From: Musa acuminata AAA Group
Taxonomy: Eukaryota; Streptophyta; Magnoliopsida; Zingiberales; Musaceae
Length of the DNA: 64,000 nucleotides
Direction of reading: 5' to 3'
Assembly: GCF_036884655.1 (NCBI RefSeq)
Contig: NC_088331.1
Location: 21,006,001-21,070,000, forward strand
Of the stretch, positions 21,784-34,586 are shown piece by piece. Below the pieces are notes generated by a model. That model saw nothing but the letters and a program-made list of their open reading frames with translations. It made no database searches and had not been told where the DNA came from. Position 1 is the first letter of the stretch. Each line of letters opens with the position of its first letter. A program made the position numbers and the translations under genes.

Positions 21784-24700
21784 TCAATGTGAAGCCATGC
21801 CGACCAGCTGTCGGCATATCTCCTGTCTTTCTTTTGGTAAAGTTTTTGTCAACATGTCTGCTCCGTTGTCATCTGTGTGAATTTTCTGAAGCTGCAACTA
21901 CTTCTCTTCAAATACATTTCGAATCTAGTGGTATCTGACATCTATATGCTTTGACTTGGAATAAAACATTGGGTTCTTACACAAATGTATGACACTCTAG
22001 CTGTCACAATGCACCACATAATTTTCCTATTTCAGCCCCAATTCTTGTAAGAATTCTTTCATCCATAACATTTCTTTGTATACCTCTATAGCAGCAATAT
22101 ATTTTGCTTCTGTGGTGGAGAGAGCAATACACCTTTACAACCTGGATTGCCATGACACAGCTTCCCCTGCAAAAGTAAGTACATAACATGAAGTAGACTT
22201 TCTCGTATCTATATCTCTTGCCATATCTGCATCTATGTAACCTGTCAACACATAAGGTCCACCTCCAAAGCTTAAACAAACCTTAGAGCTCCCTCTGAGA
22301 TATCTAAAAATCTACTTCACTACTGCCTAGTGCTCTTTGCCTAGATTTGCAAGAAATCTACTAGTAACACCAACTGCATATGCGATGTCTGGCCTCGTTC
22401 ATACCATTGCATACATTAAACTTCCAACTACTGAAGCATAAGGAACCTTTTGCATTTTCTCCTTCTCCTCATCACTTGACGGACTCTGTTCTAAGCACAA
22501 CTTGAAGTGACCTGCAAGAGGAGAACCAACTAGTTTTGCATTGCTCATACTGAATCTTTCTAATATCTTCTCGATGTATTTCTCCTGTGACAACCAAATC
22601 TTCTTATTTTTCCTGTCACGGGAAATCTGCATACCTAGTATTTGCTTTGCTGGCCCCATGTCATTCATTGCAAAATACTCACTCAGTTCCTTCTTCAATC
22701 TATCAATTTTAGACATATCTTTTTCAAGAATAAGCATGTCATCAACATAAAGTAAGAGAATAATAAAATCCTCACTAAACTATTTGATGTACACACAATG
22801 ATCTAAAGTCGTTCTTTTGTATCCATTTTCTATCATAAATAAATCAAACTTTCTATACCACTATCTTGGAGCTTGCTTTAGCCCATACAAGTTCTTCTTC
22901 AATTTGCAAACAAACTTCTCTTTACCTTTAACTTTGAAGCCTTTTGGTTGCTCCATATAAATTTCCTCCTCCAAATCCCCATGAAGGAAAGCTGTCTTCA
23001 CATCTAACTGCTCAACCTCAAAGTCCTAGCTAGCAGCAATACCTAGAGCAACACGAATAGAAGACATTTTAACAATAGGAAAAAAAATCTTTTCAAAGTC
23101 AATACCTTTCTTTTGACCAAAGCCTTTCACAACCAATCTAGCTTTGTACTTTGGTTGAGAATAATATTCTCGAGTCTTCAACTTGAAAACTCACTTGTTC
23201 TTCAAGGCCTTCATTCCATTTAGTAGTAGCACCAAATCATAAGTGTGGTTCTTCTGAAGAGCATCCATCTCTTCCTGCATAGCAACTAACCATTTCTCTT
23301 TCTGCTCACTTTCAACTGCTTCCTGGTAACTCTCTGGTTCACCTGCATCAGTAAGCATCACATACTCATATGTAGAGTATCTTCTGGAAGGTTGATGTTG
23401 TCTAGAAGATCTTCTCAACTGAGGTTCTGTTGGAACTTGCTCTCCTACTTCTTCTTGCTCAACATGTCCTGTAGGTAGATCAACATCAGGCTCTACACTA
23501 TCTTCCTGCACATCTCCTCCATCACCCTGATATACTAGAGGAATAACTAGGTCACAATCTACTAATCCTTCTGTAGAAATATTGGCTGGTGCCTTCTTCT
23601 TCAAATCTTCAAAAGTTTGATCCTCAAAGAAGACTACATCTTTGCTTCTAAACACTTTTTGCTTTTCTGGATCTCAAAGCCTGTAACCAAAATAATCATG
23701 TGAGTAACCAAGAAAAATACATTCTTTAGTCTTACCATCTAGCTTGGACCTCTCATTATCTGGAACAAGTACAAATGCACGACAACCAAACACTCTCAAA
23801 TACTTGTAGGAAACATCTTTCCCTAACCATACATGCTATGCAACATCACCATCTAGGGTTGTACATGGTGATAAGTTGATCACATCAACTGCAGTCCTCA
23901 AAGGTTCATCCCAAAATCTTTTGGGTAGCTTGGCCTATGAAAGCATACATCCGATCTTTTACATGATTGTGCGGTTCATCCTCTCTGCAATTGCATTATG
24001 TTGAGGTGTACCAGGAACTGTCATCTCATGTTGGATCTCATGTGACCTGCAATAGTTATTAAACAATCCTGTATACTCACCACCATTATCTGATCTTATG
24101 CATTTCAATTTCCTTTTTGTCTCCCTTTCAACCCTGGCATGAAACTCTTCGAAGACATTAATCACATGATCTTTAGTCTTCAAAGCATAGGCCCAAACTT
24201 TCATAGAAAAATCATCTATAAAAGTGACAAAATAAAGTACACCACTTATATCAAGAACATTAACAGATCCATCAAGAGTTTTTGTCCTCAAAGAACCACA
24301 TACATCTGTATAAACATGGTCTAAGGCATGCATTTTTGTAGACAAAGCAGGACTAGCAAATGAAACTCTATGTTGTTTACCTGCCAAACAATCAATACGA
24401 GGGTTTAGATGTATACCTCTGAGGTCTAGTAATACCTCTCTCTTGGAAAGAGTTTGCAGCTCCTTCTCGCTCATGTGTCCCAATTGGCTATGCCACAACT
24501 CCATGCTGAAGTCTTTTTCTATAGCATTTAATTGCTCACCATAAGCTTTAGCATGTAACCTGTACAAAGTATGATATTTCTTTCCATTAGCTATAACAAG
24601 AGAACTCTTACTGAGCTTCCATTGCCCTTTGTGAAATCTGCTATCATAGTCTTCATCATCTAGCCTTCCAACTGAAATTAGATTCAACCTCAAGTCAACC

Positions 24701-25984
24701 ACATGCCACAACTCCATGCTGAAGTCTTTTTCTATAGCATTTAATTGCTCACCATAAGCTTTAGCATGTAACCTGTACAAAGTATGATATTTCTTTCCAT
24801 TAGCTATAACAAGAGAACTCTTACTGAGCTTCCATTGCCCTTTGTGAAATCTGCTATCATAGTCTTCATCATCTAGCCTTCCAACTGAAATTAGATTCAA
24901 CCTCAAGTCAACCACATGCCTCACATCCTTAAGCACTAACATGCAGCCAAGGTTGATCTTTAAATGAATATCACTCATGCCTATGATGTCTGCTGTGCCA
25001 CAATTGCCCATCTTGATAACACCAAAATTTTCAGACCTATATGTAGCAAAAAACTCCCTCCGTGGTGTAGCATAATAAGAAGCACTTGTGTCAATCACCC
25101 ACTCACGATCCTGACACACACAAGAAAAAATATCATCAAAAGGAGACAAAATCAAATAATCACCACCTTGCATTGTAGTTGTGATATTATCTTTTGACTC
25201 TATAGACTCTACTTCTTTTCTCTTTTTTCTTGCTCTTCTTATGTTGCTTACATTGGTTCTTGTAATGTCCTTTCTCACCACAATTATAGCAAACAATATC
25301 TTTTCTTGATCTTGACTTTGACCTGCTTCTACCCATGTGTGAACTGCTTCTAGACTTTGACCTTCCTCTGTTCTCTGAGATAAGTGCTTGTGAATCATTT
25401 TGAGATGTTGCCGAACTCTTTCTTCTTAACTCCTCATTCAACAAACTGCTTGTTACTTGACTCATAGTGACAACACCATCTGGCGAAGAATTACTGAGGG
25501 AAACCACTAGTGTCTCCCAACTTTCTGGTAATGAACTGAGAAGTAACAATGCCTGCAACTCATCATCAAGAGACATTTTCATAGAGGATAACTAGTTAGT
25601 AATACTTTGCATTTCATTCAAATGTTCAGCAATAGAAGCACCCTCTCTATATTTTAGGTTCACAAGTTTTCTGATCAAAAAAGCTTTGTTGCCAACTGTT
25701 TTTCTTTCATAGAGACTTTCCAACTTTTTCCAAAGAGAATATGCAAAAATTTCAGTAGAAACATTGTGAAAGACACTATCATCAAGCTACTGTCGAATAA
25801 ATCCAATTATTTTTCGATCTAACCTCTTCCACTCATCGTTTGTCATAGTTGTGGATTTTGCACTATCCCCTTGCAAAGGTCCATACAAATCTTTGCAATA
25901 CAAGAGACATTACATTCTTGGTTTCCATATCATCCAATTGTTTCCATTTAAACTAATCATGCGAGAAACATTACTGGCCTCCAT
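21784..25984 (-). pseudogene. Broken gag-pol of element T
   Basis: From ATG at 25984 leftwards. The Gag (WKPRM, CKDLYGPLQG) has two in-frame stops, then a CCHC zinc knuckle (CYNCGEKGHYKNQC). A frame change near 25230 leads into protease (DTSASYYATP, where the family has D-S/T-G), the GAG-pre-integrase domain, and an integrase core with SDNGGEY and a NAIAERMNRT end motif. RT follows with GLKQAPR and LLYVDDML, then RNase H (ALSTTEAKYIAA) to the stop at 21784-21786. Several stops and shifts break the RT and RNase H part. A 71-codon segment of the pre-integrase domain is duplicated in frame (24491-24916). It is non-functional as it stands. Confidence 0.88.
24491..24916 (-). repeat. 213-bp tandem duplication inside T pol
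   Basis: Two head-to-tail copies (24491-24703 and 24704-24916) that look identical by eye. The unit is 71 codons, so the frame is kept. It covers the VVDLRLNLISVGRL to FSMELWH part of the pre-integrase region. Confidence 0.93.
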
Positions 25985-26019
25985 GTTCAAATACAAAATT
26001 AAATCACCAAAAACCCCTT

Positions 26020-26031
26020 GCTCTGATACTA
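26020..26031 (-). other. PBS of element T
   Basis: GCTCTGATACTA on the plus strand, initiator tRNA-Met type with one change, two bases from the 5' LTR. Confidence 0.8.
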
Positions 26032-26033
26032 GT

Positions 26034-26639
26034 TGATGGAGATATAAACAGGAATAACCTTTATATATGAACAAATACTAGAAGACCATAATATGCAGCG
26101 GAATTAAATGGAACGACAATCAAATAGAACACCAAGATATACATGGAAAACTCCTTCAATGTGAAGAGTAAAAACCACGGGATAAACTAGAGATAATCCA
26201 CTATGAGAATAATGAATATACAAATCTCAATCTCTTGCCCTAAATCCTAGCAACAATCATAAGAGAACAACTGGGATACAAGGATCACATCACTATCCAC
26301 GATATCTAAAACCTCCCCAAGTAATCACAGCAAGAGTCTACTGTAGATTTGATATAACCTGAGATGAGAACACTGCTAGATGATTGAGAACAATCTCTCT
26401 ACTTTGTCTTTGTTTTCTTCCCTTTCTTTCTCTTCCTTTTCTGTCTTGTTTTTCTCATTTTCTTTGGAATCCCGTGACTCTATTCTTATCCCACGTTGCT
26501 GTCTTATTTATACCTTTTTCTGTCTCCAAAACGTAGTCACCATACCCCCCTAATGTTAATTAGGGTTATGTTAAGAGGAGGTAAGCTGTGGGTTACCCAA
26601 GCCCACTATGGACTAAATCTATGGGTTGCCAGCCCAACA
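26034..26639 (-). mobile_element. 5' LTR of element T (606 bp)
   Basis: Matches the left LTR throughout (LTR divergence is visible). Ends in ...GCCCAACA at 26639. Confidence 0.88.
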
Positions 26640-27229
26640 GGTTGGACATATGAGATATTCAAACTATGGCCATCGTTTGTTGCGGGGGAAACGATGGTGG
26701 TGTCCCTTGAACCTATGAAAGCAAGGTCAGCTTCTAACCTAATGATGGCCCAGGAACCTTCGATGGTGCACATGACCAGGGTGAAACTCATGTTATGGAT
26801 GGTGGCATAGGAACCTTCACCCACACATCTGTTATGATGGTCTTCATTTTTGTTTCTAACCCTATTTTGCAAGAGATAACTAGTGTGTTCATCGTGGATA
26901 TTGAGTTGGTAGCACTCCGACTCAAGAAGAGGGTATAGTGACAATTGGAAACTCAATAAGAGGGTATAGTGACAATTGGGGAGCATTTTCCAAGGGCCAA
27001 TAATTACTTTGTTGTGTTTGATGGAAGCCAGCAATCCTCCTTGAAAATTTCCAAATCTCCTACCATATCTACCTTGGGACCACAAATGCACAATGAGCAA
27101 TGGACATCGTGAGGTGGTTAGCAATTAAAGAGGGAGTCGGGGCACCTGTCAAGGTTTGGCTAGGCTTGGATTATTCTCATAGGACTCAGTGGGGGCCTCA
27201 AGATGAATCATAATTGCTTGGAGGCCCAC
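26640..27229. other. Unassigned sequence, possibly LINE 5' part
   Basis: No clear coding motif. A perfect 9-bp stem CCATCGTTT / AAACGATGG lies at 26670-26697. An AACTCAAGAAGAGGGTATAGTGACAATTG-like stretch occurs twice near 26925-26975. It may be the upstream part of the LINE, but I cannot show it. Confidence 0.4.
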
Positions 27230-29308
27230 TTATATTACCATCTTGGTGATCTCACACCATGTTCAATGTATTCACACAATTGTGCGACTTCATGACTCTT
27301 CTCTTTTGGCTTCTATCGATTGTATATGCTAGTTCTGTTGATAATCTATGAAATCTATTTCTGAACTTGCTTAACTCTCTTGGTTTTAATGATGTAATTG
27401 GAAATTTTAACTATGTTTTAGACACTCGTGATAAGCAAGGTGGATGAAATTTCTCGATGAATTCGTATGTTCATTGTTTTAGGAATTTTGTGGATAGTAA
27501 CAATTTTTAGGATTTTGGTCTCTACAGACCTAGGTTCACTTGGTCTAACAATCATCAATATTTGACAAAAGTTTTAGTAGGAATAGATTGTGCTTTGCAA
27601 ATACGTCCTAGTCAAATTTGTTTAGAAATTCTATCATTTGTCTTTTCCTAACATCATATTTTGACCATTGTCCTCTTTTGTTTTGGATTCTCTATTTGGG
27701 ACCCCTAAAAAATATCTATTTTATTTTTAAAATTTCTGGATCGAACATAGGAATTTTGTGATGTTGTTATGGATAATTAGTGTCAACTTAATAATAGTCT
27801 ATATTCTAATTTTACCACTAAGCTTAATAACCTTTATGATTCTTTATCCTACTGGAACTATACCCATCTGGGGTAGTTTGAGGATAGAGCCTCCAAAATA
27901 GCCTCTCAAATTGAGGACCCGGAGTCTGAGGAGACTTCGAGTGGCCTAACTAATGAGGAGAGTTATTCTTAGATAACTGAACTTGAATTGTTAGACCACG
28001 ACTAAAACCAAATGGATTTTCGATGAGGGTTAGAATATCAAATATTACTATAACCCAGTTACTATTAGGCGAAAAAAATCCACATCCTAAGTGTTATATT
28101 TAGCACTGACTTAGTTTTCCAATAGTTTGATATTACCAAGACCATTGTTGACTTTTATTTTACCTTGTGGAATGATCTTGTTGATAGATGTGTTGTCTCT
28201 GACCCCGACGCTGCATGATATTTTTTTATGAAAGTTGCATCCCTTGTTCTCCCTTTTAATAGGTCGGAGGCTTGGGTATTTCCTAAGGTATGGCAAAAGT
28301 CCTGATCTCGATGTTTTCATAGTGAAATTCCATAAAGATTGTTGGGCTACTATATCTAATTTTTTTTTTATTGGATAATAGATTTTATAGTTCTTTCAAA
28401 TTGCCCAAGTCAAGTAGTTTACTTTTATAGTTCTTTATCCTAATGTGTCTCAATCCCCTTTATGTTAATGACTTCCTTCCTATATCATTTTATAATGCTA
28501 ATTATAAAAATTTGATCAAGATGATTGATGACTATTTGAAGCCATTGCTTCCTGTTACTGTTTTAAAAGAGCAATCTGTTTTTCTCCCTGATAAGTGTAC
28601 GCAGGATAACATCCTTATTGCCCAAGAGATCATCATTTTATGCATAATTCCAAAGATACAAATCATTTTGTTTTGATTAAAATCAATCTGGAAAAGACTT
28701 ATGATAGACTATCTTGGCCAACTATTCGTACTCTGTTAGTGACTTGGTTGTTGGCCATGGTCCTCAATAGCATTGAAAAAATGGTTCGTGCCTTCTTATG
28801 GCAAAAAGGGCATACACTTGCTCAGTTGGGATAAGATGGCCTCCTCTAAATACGAGGGAAGCTTGGGCATTCGAGATATGCACTTATTCGATGTTAGTCT
28901 TCAGGCAACATATTGGTCATTATTTGAATAATTCTGATACTATTTGGAATGCGATTGTCTATGCAAAATACCCCCTTGCTCATCCTTGGAATATTCTTAA
29001 GCTTTTAAACACATCTTGGAGTTGTCGTTTGTTTCTTAAATGCTAAGGATTATCTTAAAATTAGTTTATTGCATCTTATTGAGAATGGTATCTCTGTTAA
29101 TGTTTTACGAGGTGTGCTTATTAGCTTTTTGATATTCCTATTTCCCCAAAACCCACTTTCATGAATCACGATTTGGTGAGTGTTGACGTATCTGTTTGCT
29201 CTGTGATTGTTAATAACCCAAAACAAACTATATATTGTGTTCGAGTTTTTGGACTCGAGGAAGGGGCTGATTGTACCACTCTAAGTGCTCAAAGTCTAGA
29301 GAACTTAT
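27230..29308 (+). pseudogene. L1-type LINE ORF2, 5' portion
   Basis: Translated in pieces, the endonuclease domain is visible: VYASSVDNL, GNFNYVLDTRDKQGG (family GDFN), then RPRFTWSNNH. The reverse transcriptase start follows (KEQSVFLPDKCTQDNILIAQEI near 28565-28634, then INLEKTYDRLSWPTIR to about 28725). The text then jumps to the C-terminal part (IEKMVRAFLWQKGHTLAQLG and GSLGIRDMHLFDVSL), so the central RT with its catalytic motif is deleted. Many stops and frameshifts are present. It is dead and old. Element R interrupts it at 29309. Confidence 0.8.
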
Positions 29309-29472
29309 TGATAACATAGAGATTTCCTCAACTACATAGCAGATGAGATTTCCTCAAACTATATGAGGTAATCTCTATGTCCAGTTAAAGAAATCTTATC
29401 TTTCACAATGTATAAATAGACTTCATATGATACTAATTGAAATATACTTTTTTTTATTCTCTCAATTCTTTA
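29309..29472 (+). mobile_element. 5' LTR of element R (164 bp)
   Basis: Starts TGATAACATAGAGATTTCC and ends TCTCAATTCTTTA, with the terminal CA decayed to TA. The GAGATTTCCTCAA motif occurs twice. Confidence 0.85.
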
Positions 29473-30017
29473 TGGTATCAGTACAGAAATTGTGAGGAGC
29501 CATCGCTGCTTTTGTAGCACCCCTATCGAGTCGACACCGAGAAAAATTCTTGCTATCCGACATCACACCATTGCCAAATTTCTCCTCGTATGCTGCAGTC
29601 CCCCCTTTCCAGATCCTAGGCGGATCTGCCCCCTCACTCGCTGCTCACAATCGGTCGTTCGACGACAGCTTCCCTGCTTCTAGTCTCGACCACGGCTACT
29701 GCACCAAGTTCCAAGCCTACGATGCAACGCCAAGCATTTGTTGGGCCCAGTCAACACATTTGGTGAGTTTGCATCATAGGGAGCACACACTCTTGGTTCC
29801 TCCTTATTGTAGAATTTTTTTATTCTTCCTCCTTACCGTAGAAAAGTACCAACACTTCTTACTTTTTATTTTTCTTCCTCTTTATTGCAGAACTTGTTGA
29901 TTCTTCCTGCCTTCTTACTACATAAGTACCAACACTTCTTCCTTTTTATTTTTCTTTTGATCCTTGTCATTGCTATATACTTCTACTTGCTCCCATGTAG
30001 TAGTCCATATCTTCTAT

Positions 30018-30860
30018 ATGTCTTCTACCTCTGTTGCTCCACTTACTGTTCCAATAGAGAATCATAGTACTTTCCCACATACAAATCTTATCTCCATAAA
30101 TGCAGCAACCTTCATCCCCTTCAAATTATCCAAAGGCAACTGCGCATCCTAGCATGCTTAATTTTCTAATCTTCTATTTGACTATGACCTTTTAGACTAT
30201 GTCGATGACTCTCTTCCTTGTCCACCAGCGATGATCAACGTCCCAAGAGCATCCAGTCCAGTATCAAATCTGGACCACAAACTATGGTTACGCTAGGATC
30301 ATCTCATTCTTCAAGCAATTCAAGCTTCAATCGCTGGATCCCTCGCCCCACTCATATCTTCGTGTGACACTACTGCCGAAGCCTGGTGCAAGTTGTAAAC
30401 CACCCTAGCAAATCGTTCACGAACTCGCATGCTTAGTCTCCTATATAAACTTATGAAAACAAAACAAGAGGGAAGTACTGTTACTGATTATCTGCACAAC
30501 ATAAAGATTATTATCGATAACTTGGCCTTGATAGGTCATTCCCTTAGTGATGAAGATGTTTCCATATCATCAACGGCCTAAGAGACGAGTACAAGGAACT
30601 AGCAACAGTAATACAGGCACGTGATTCATCAGTATCGTTCAAAGAACTCTACGACAAGCTGATTGATTTTGAGATATATCTCAAGCGTGAGGACAAATTA
30701 TTAGGAACATCCATCAGTATAACAAGACTATTAACAAAGGTTCGACCAAGATGCCTTCTGAACCTTTGAGCTCCAACCAAACCCCTCCTTCACATCATCA
30801 ACATTTCAATCACGACAACCAAGGTGGCTACTTCAATCATCAACAGTCCTGGCGCCCTCA
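30018..30860 (+). pseudogene. Gag remnant of element R
   Basis: From ATG 30018. It shows LANRSRTRMLSLLYKLMKTK, VTDYLHNIKIIIDNLALIGH and LILRYISSV-type fragments, matching the RE1/Ale UBN2 Gag. Several stops and frame changes are present. The zinc knuckle is hardly recognisable. Confidence 0.75.
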
Positions 30861-30889
30861 ACACACAAATCAACGAAGAGTTACCTGTT

Positions 30890-33800
30890 AATTATGTGAT
30901 AAAGTCGATCATTCTGCAAAGGTCTATCGATCTCGACCTCGACTTCTTGCACAATCACATTGGCCTCAAGCAAATCTCGCAACTACTCCAAACACTATTG
31001 ATCATAATTGGATCGTGGACTCTGGTGCATCCTACCACATTACCTTTGATCTATAGAACTTGTCGATCCACAACAACTATAGTGGACATGACGATATCAT
31101 CATCGGTGATGGTAAAGGACTTCCTATTACTCATACTGGTTCCACAATGCTTAATTCACCTACCACAACTTTTACACTCGATGATGTTTTGTGTGCACCT
31201 CACATTAAACGCAATCTTATTTCTATTTCTCAATTTTGCAAACAAAATAATACCTCTATTGAATTCTTTCCTAACTCTTTTCTTGTCAAGGATTTGAACA
31301 CCAGGGTATCCTTGGTCCATGGTCAGAGTAAGGATAATGTTTATGAATGATCGTCCGTTCCACAACTCAAACAGCCCACTGTTTACTCCTCAATGGCAGC
31401 TCCAATCGATGTGTGGCATCGTCGTCTCGATCATCCCTCTCTCTCTATCCAAAATAAATTACTTTTCTCATTGTTCTCTTTCTACTCCTACAAATAATAG
31501 CTTTTATTGTGATGCTTGTCTCAGTAATAAAAGTCATAGACTCCCTTTTGGTTCTTCTTCCATATCATGTTCTACACCATTTGAAATTATTTATACTAAT
31601 GTTTGGGGTCCTGCTCCCATCACTTCCTTTGACAAGTTTAGATTTTATGTCATTTTTGTAAACTATTTTACTAAGTACACATGGATTTATCCTCTCCGTC
31701 ATAAGTCAGAAGTTTTAACAATTTTTACCAACTTTAAAAAGTTGGTCGAAAACTTCTTTCAGTTTACAATTAAAACAGTCTACTCTGATGGTGGGGGTAA
31801 ATATCAAGCTCTCACATCCTATCTCTCAATCTATGGTATCCAACACCTTAAGTCACCCCCACACACTCCTCAACTAGTTAGTTCTGCTGAACGTAAACAT
31901 TAACATATTATGGAAACTGGTCTTACGCTTCTACATCAAGCCTCCATGCCAACAACCTTTTGGTCTATAGCCTTTCAAATTGCCCTTTCGATACTACGAA
32001 CCAAAAACTCAAAAAGTCTTTATTTCACATCATGTTGTTTTTGTGGAGTCTGCCTTTCCATTTCAAAACCACGAGTCTTCTAACATGCCGACCACTCCAA
32101 CAAATATACATCACTGGAGTATACCATCGATCCCCTCAAACGAAACTCTTCCCACACCATCCAGACTCCCAATTCAACAGCTTCCCACTCCCTCCATTCA
32201 TTCTCATCTTCCTTCTTCACAAGCCTCCCCTACTACTGATATAATATCCTCAGAATCACAACAACCTTCTTTACCTAGTACCACTGATGTATCTCAACTT
32301 ATCCCGACCCCTATCGATGCCTCTCCACCAATATCACAACTTCCAGTTCCTAGACATCCAATGACAACACGCTCAAAAAGTGGTATCTTTAAACCACGTC
32401 AGGTTCTCAACCTGCATACTATCACAAAATCCTCTCCCGAGACTAGTGAACCCACCATAATTACTCAAGCTCAAAAATCTCCTCACTAGCGTAAAGCCAT
32501 GTGTAAAGAATATGATGCTCTTCTCCATAACTCCACATGGACTCTAGTACCTTTTCATTATACACAAAACATCATCGGGTATAAATGGGTCTTCCGAACT
32601 AAGCGAAACCCCGACGGGTCCGTTGCTCGATATAAAGCACGATTAGTAGCCAAAGGGTTTCATCAACGACCTAGAGTTGACTTCACAAAGACTTTTAGTC
32701 CTGTAGTTAAACCCACAACAATTCGGCTTATTCTAGGTTTGGCCATCTCCAAAGGCTAGCACTTACGACAATTGGACGTTAACAATGCCTTTTTACAGGG
32801 GACTTTAATTGAAGATGTCTTTATGCAGCAATCCCCTGGCTTTGTTCATCACCAGTATCCGAGACATATCTGCAAATTATAAAAAGTCATTTATGGACTC
32901 CATCAAGCTCCACGAGCTTGGTATACTGAACTTGGATCATTTCTGATATTAATTGGCTTCATCAACTCCAAGTCTGATACATCTTTATTCCTACGACAAC
33001 AATATGGAAATACAATATATCTTCTAATATATGTAGATGATATTATTGTTACAGGTAATGATCCCTTGGAGATTTAGATATTTTTGAAGCAATTGACTGA
33101 TCGATTCTCCCTCAAAGATTTAGGACCCTTGAGCTACTTTCTGGGAATGGAAGCAATATTTACATCCTCAGGTCTCCTCCTCTCACAAAGAAAGTATATT
33201 CAAGACTTATTATGACAAATATGCAAGATGCGAAAGAAGTTGCTACTCCTCTCTCTACTAGTGAATCACTCAAATTATGTGATGGTAGCCCTACCACGGA
33301 CTCAACTCAATACCGACAAGTACTTGACTTCTTATAGTACTTGGCTCTCACTCGTCCAGATATCTCATTTGCAGTCAATAAATTATCTCAATACATGCAC
33401 TAGTCTTCTGCTATACATTGGTCTGCAATTAAACAAATTTTGCGGTATCTTAAAGGGACCCTTAATCATGGTCTCTTTCTCTGCAAAACCACTCAACTTC
33501 ATCTTTATGCCTTTGCTGATGCTGATTGGGCAGGAAACTTTGATGATATAACCTCCACATCAAGGTATGTGGTCTTTCTTAGGTCTAATCCAATCAGTTG
33601 GAGTTCTAAGAAATAAAAGACAATGACTCGGTCTACAACTGAAGCTAAATATCATGCTATTGCTACCGCTGCTGTTGAATTCAATTGGGTCACAAATCTC
33701 CTCAAGGAGCTCAAAGTCAGCTCTGCCCATACTCCTATAATATATTGTGACAATGTTGGAGCTACCTACTTATGTGTCAATCCAGTGTTCCACTAACGCA

Positions 33801-33972
33801 TGAAACACATTGTCATCGACTTTCACTTCGTGCGAGATTAAGTTGTCAGACATCAACTTCGTGTCTCTCATGTTCAAACAGCTGATCAACTAGTAGACTC
33901 ACTCACGAAGCCTCTAGCCCGTAAACTATTTTTCTTACATTGGTCCAAGATCAGTATTCTTGATAGGAGCTT
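30890..33972 (+). pseudogene. Broken pol of element R
   Basis: Protease (WIVDSGASYHITF near 31011) leads into the pre-integrase region (CDACLSNKSHRLPFG, about 31510), then the integrase core (VYSDGGGKY, about 31778). A deletion then removes the C-terminal integrase stretch, since the reading passes from FWSIAFQ (about 31960) almost directly to RYYEPKTQKVFISHH (about 31990). RT follows with [21 protein letters not shown] and [11 protein letters not shown] (about 33020), then RNase H with FADADWAG and STTEAKYHA. At least seven stops or shifts. Dead copy. Confidence 0.85.
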
Positions 33973-33987
33973 GATCTTGCGGGGGCA

Positions 33988-34082
33988 TGATAATAGAGAG
34001 ATTTCCTCTGATAACAGAGAGATTTCCTCAATTGTATGATATTAATTGTAATGTGCTTTTTTTTCATTCTCTCAATTCTTCA
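33988..34082 (+). mobile_element. 3' LTR of element R (95 bp, internally deleted)
   Basis: Matches both ends of the 164-bp 5' LTR but lacks about 70 bp in the middle. It keeps the intact CA end. Confidence 0.85.
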
Positions 34083-34569
34083 CTTATTATATATACCCGT
34101 TGGATGGTTTAAAAGGCCAGGAGTGATGGTGTTTTTAATGGTAATAAGGTTATATCGATGGTAGGCTTTGTTGTATACAGGTTAAGTGGGCTATGGATTA
34201 AGTTAAATATAGATGAATCTCATGAAAAAAAGTCAAACGAAGGAGGATCTATCAATGTCATGGACGTCGATGCGCAATTGGCAATTAAAATTTTGAACAA
34301 ATAACATCCCTCTCCTTAGTAAACAGCCAATCTTGTCAAAAAGCATTTTACATAGCTTAGTTGACTTTTCTCACTATAAGCTCTACCATGTGTTTAGAGA
34401 GGGCAATAACTGTGCAAATTAGATGGCAAAGTTTGCCAAAATCAATAAGATTTTTTTTTTTTTGAAGTACCCCCATGCTTTAGTGATTTTTTATGTTCTG
34501 ATCTCTTGAGCACAAGCTGTAATGGCCTTTTGGGTTAATAGATTTACTTTTTTTCTCTTGAAAAAAAAA
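34083..34569 (+). pseudogene. L1-type LINE, 3' portion with RNase H remnant and poly-A
   Basis: Resumes after the CTTAT duplication. Fragments GLWIKLNIDES, VFREGNNCA and EVPPCFSDFL fit the C-terminal RNase H-like domain of plant L1 ORF2. The end at about 34560-34569 is a short A-run after CTCTTG, as expected for a LINE 3' end. Confidence 0.7.
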
Positions 34570-34586
34570 TGATGAGAAGAAAGATT

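Larger units (their letters stand above)
21135..26639 (-). mobile_element. Degenerate Tnt1/Tork-like copia element T
   Basis: A 5.5-kb minus-strand element with two LTRs of about 606 bp, a PBS next to the right LTR, a PPT next to the left LTR and a broken gag-pol between. Flanks GGCTA (21130-21134) and GGTTG (26640-26644) could be a target duplication decayed by two transitions, but that is not secure. The pol wording (YVDDMLI, KQILGMQISRDRKNKKIWLS) is of the TNT 1-94 type. Confidence 0.88.
29309..34082 (+). mobile_element. Ale/RE1-like copia element R
   Basis: 4774 bp bounded by TG at 29309 and CA at 34082, with a perfect 5-bp target duplication CTTAT (29304-29308 and 34083-34087). The LTRs are short, the PBS-like TGGTATCAGTAC is at 29473-29484, and the ATCTTGCGGGGGCA purine end is at 33974-33987, as is usual for this lineage. 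It is inserted in the LINE. Confidence 0.92.

Noticed and set aside
26606..27124. 172-codon ORF on the minus strand
   Set aside because: No recognisable domain, and it overlaps the T LTR edge and probable repeat remnants. A chance frame is likelier.
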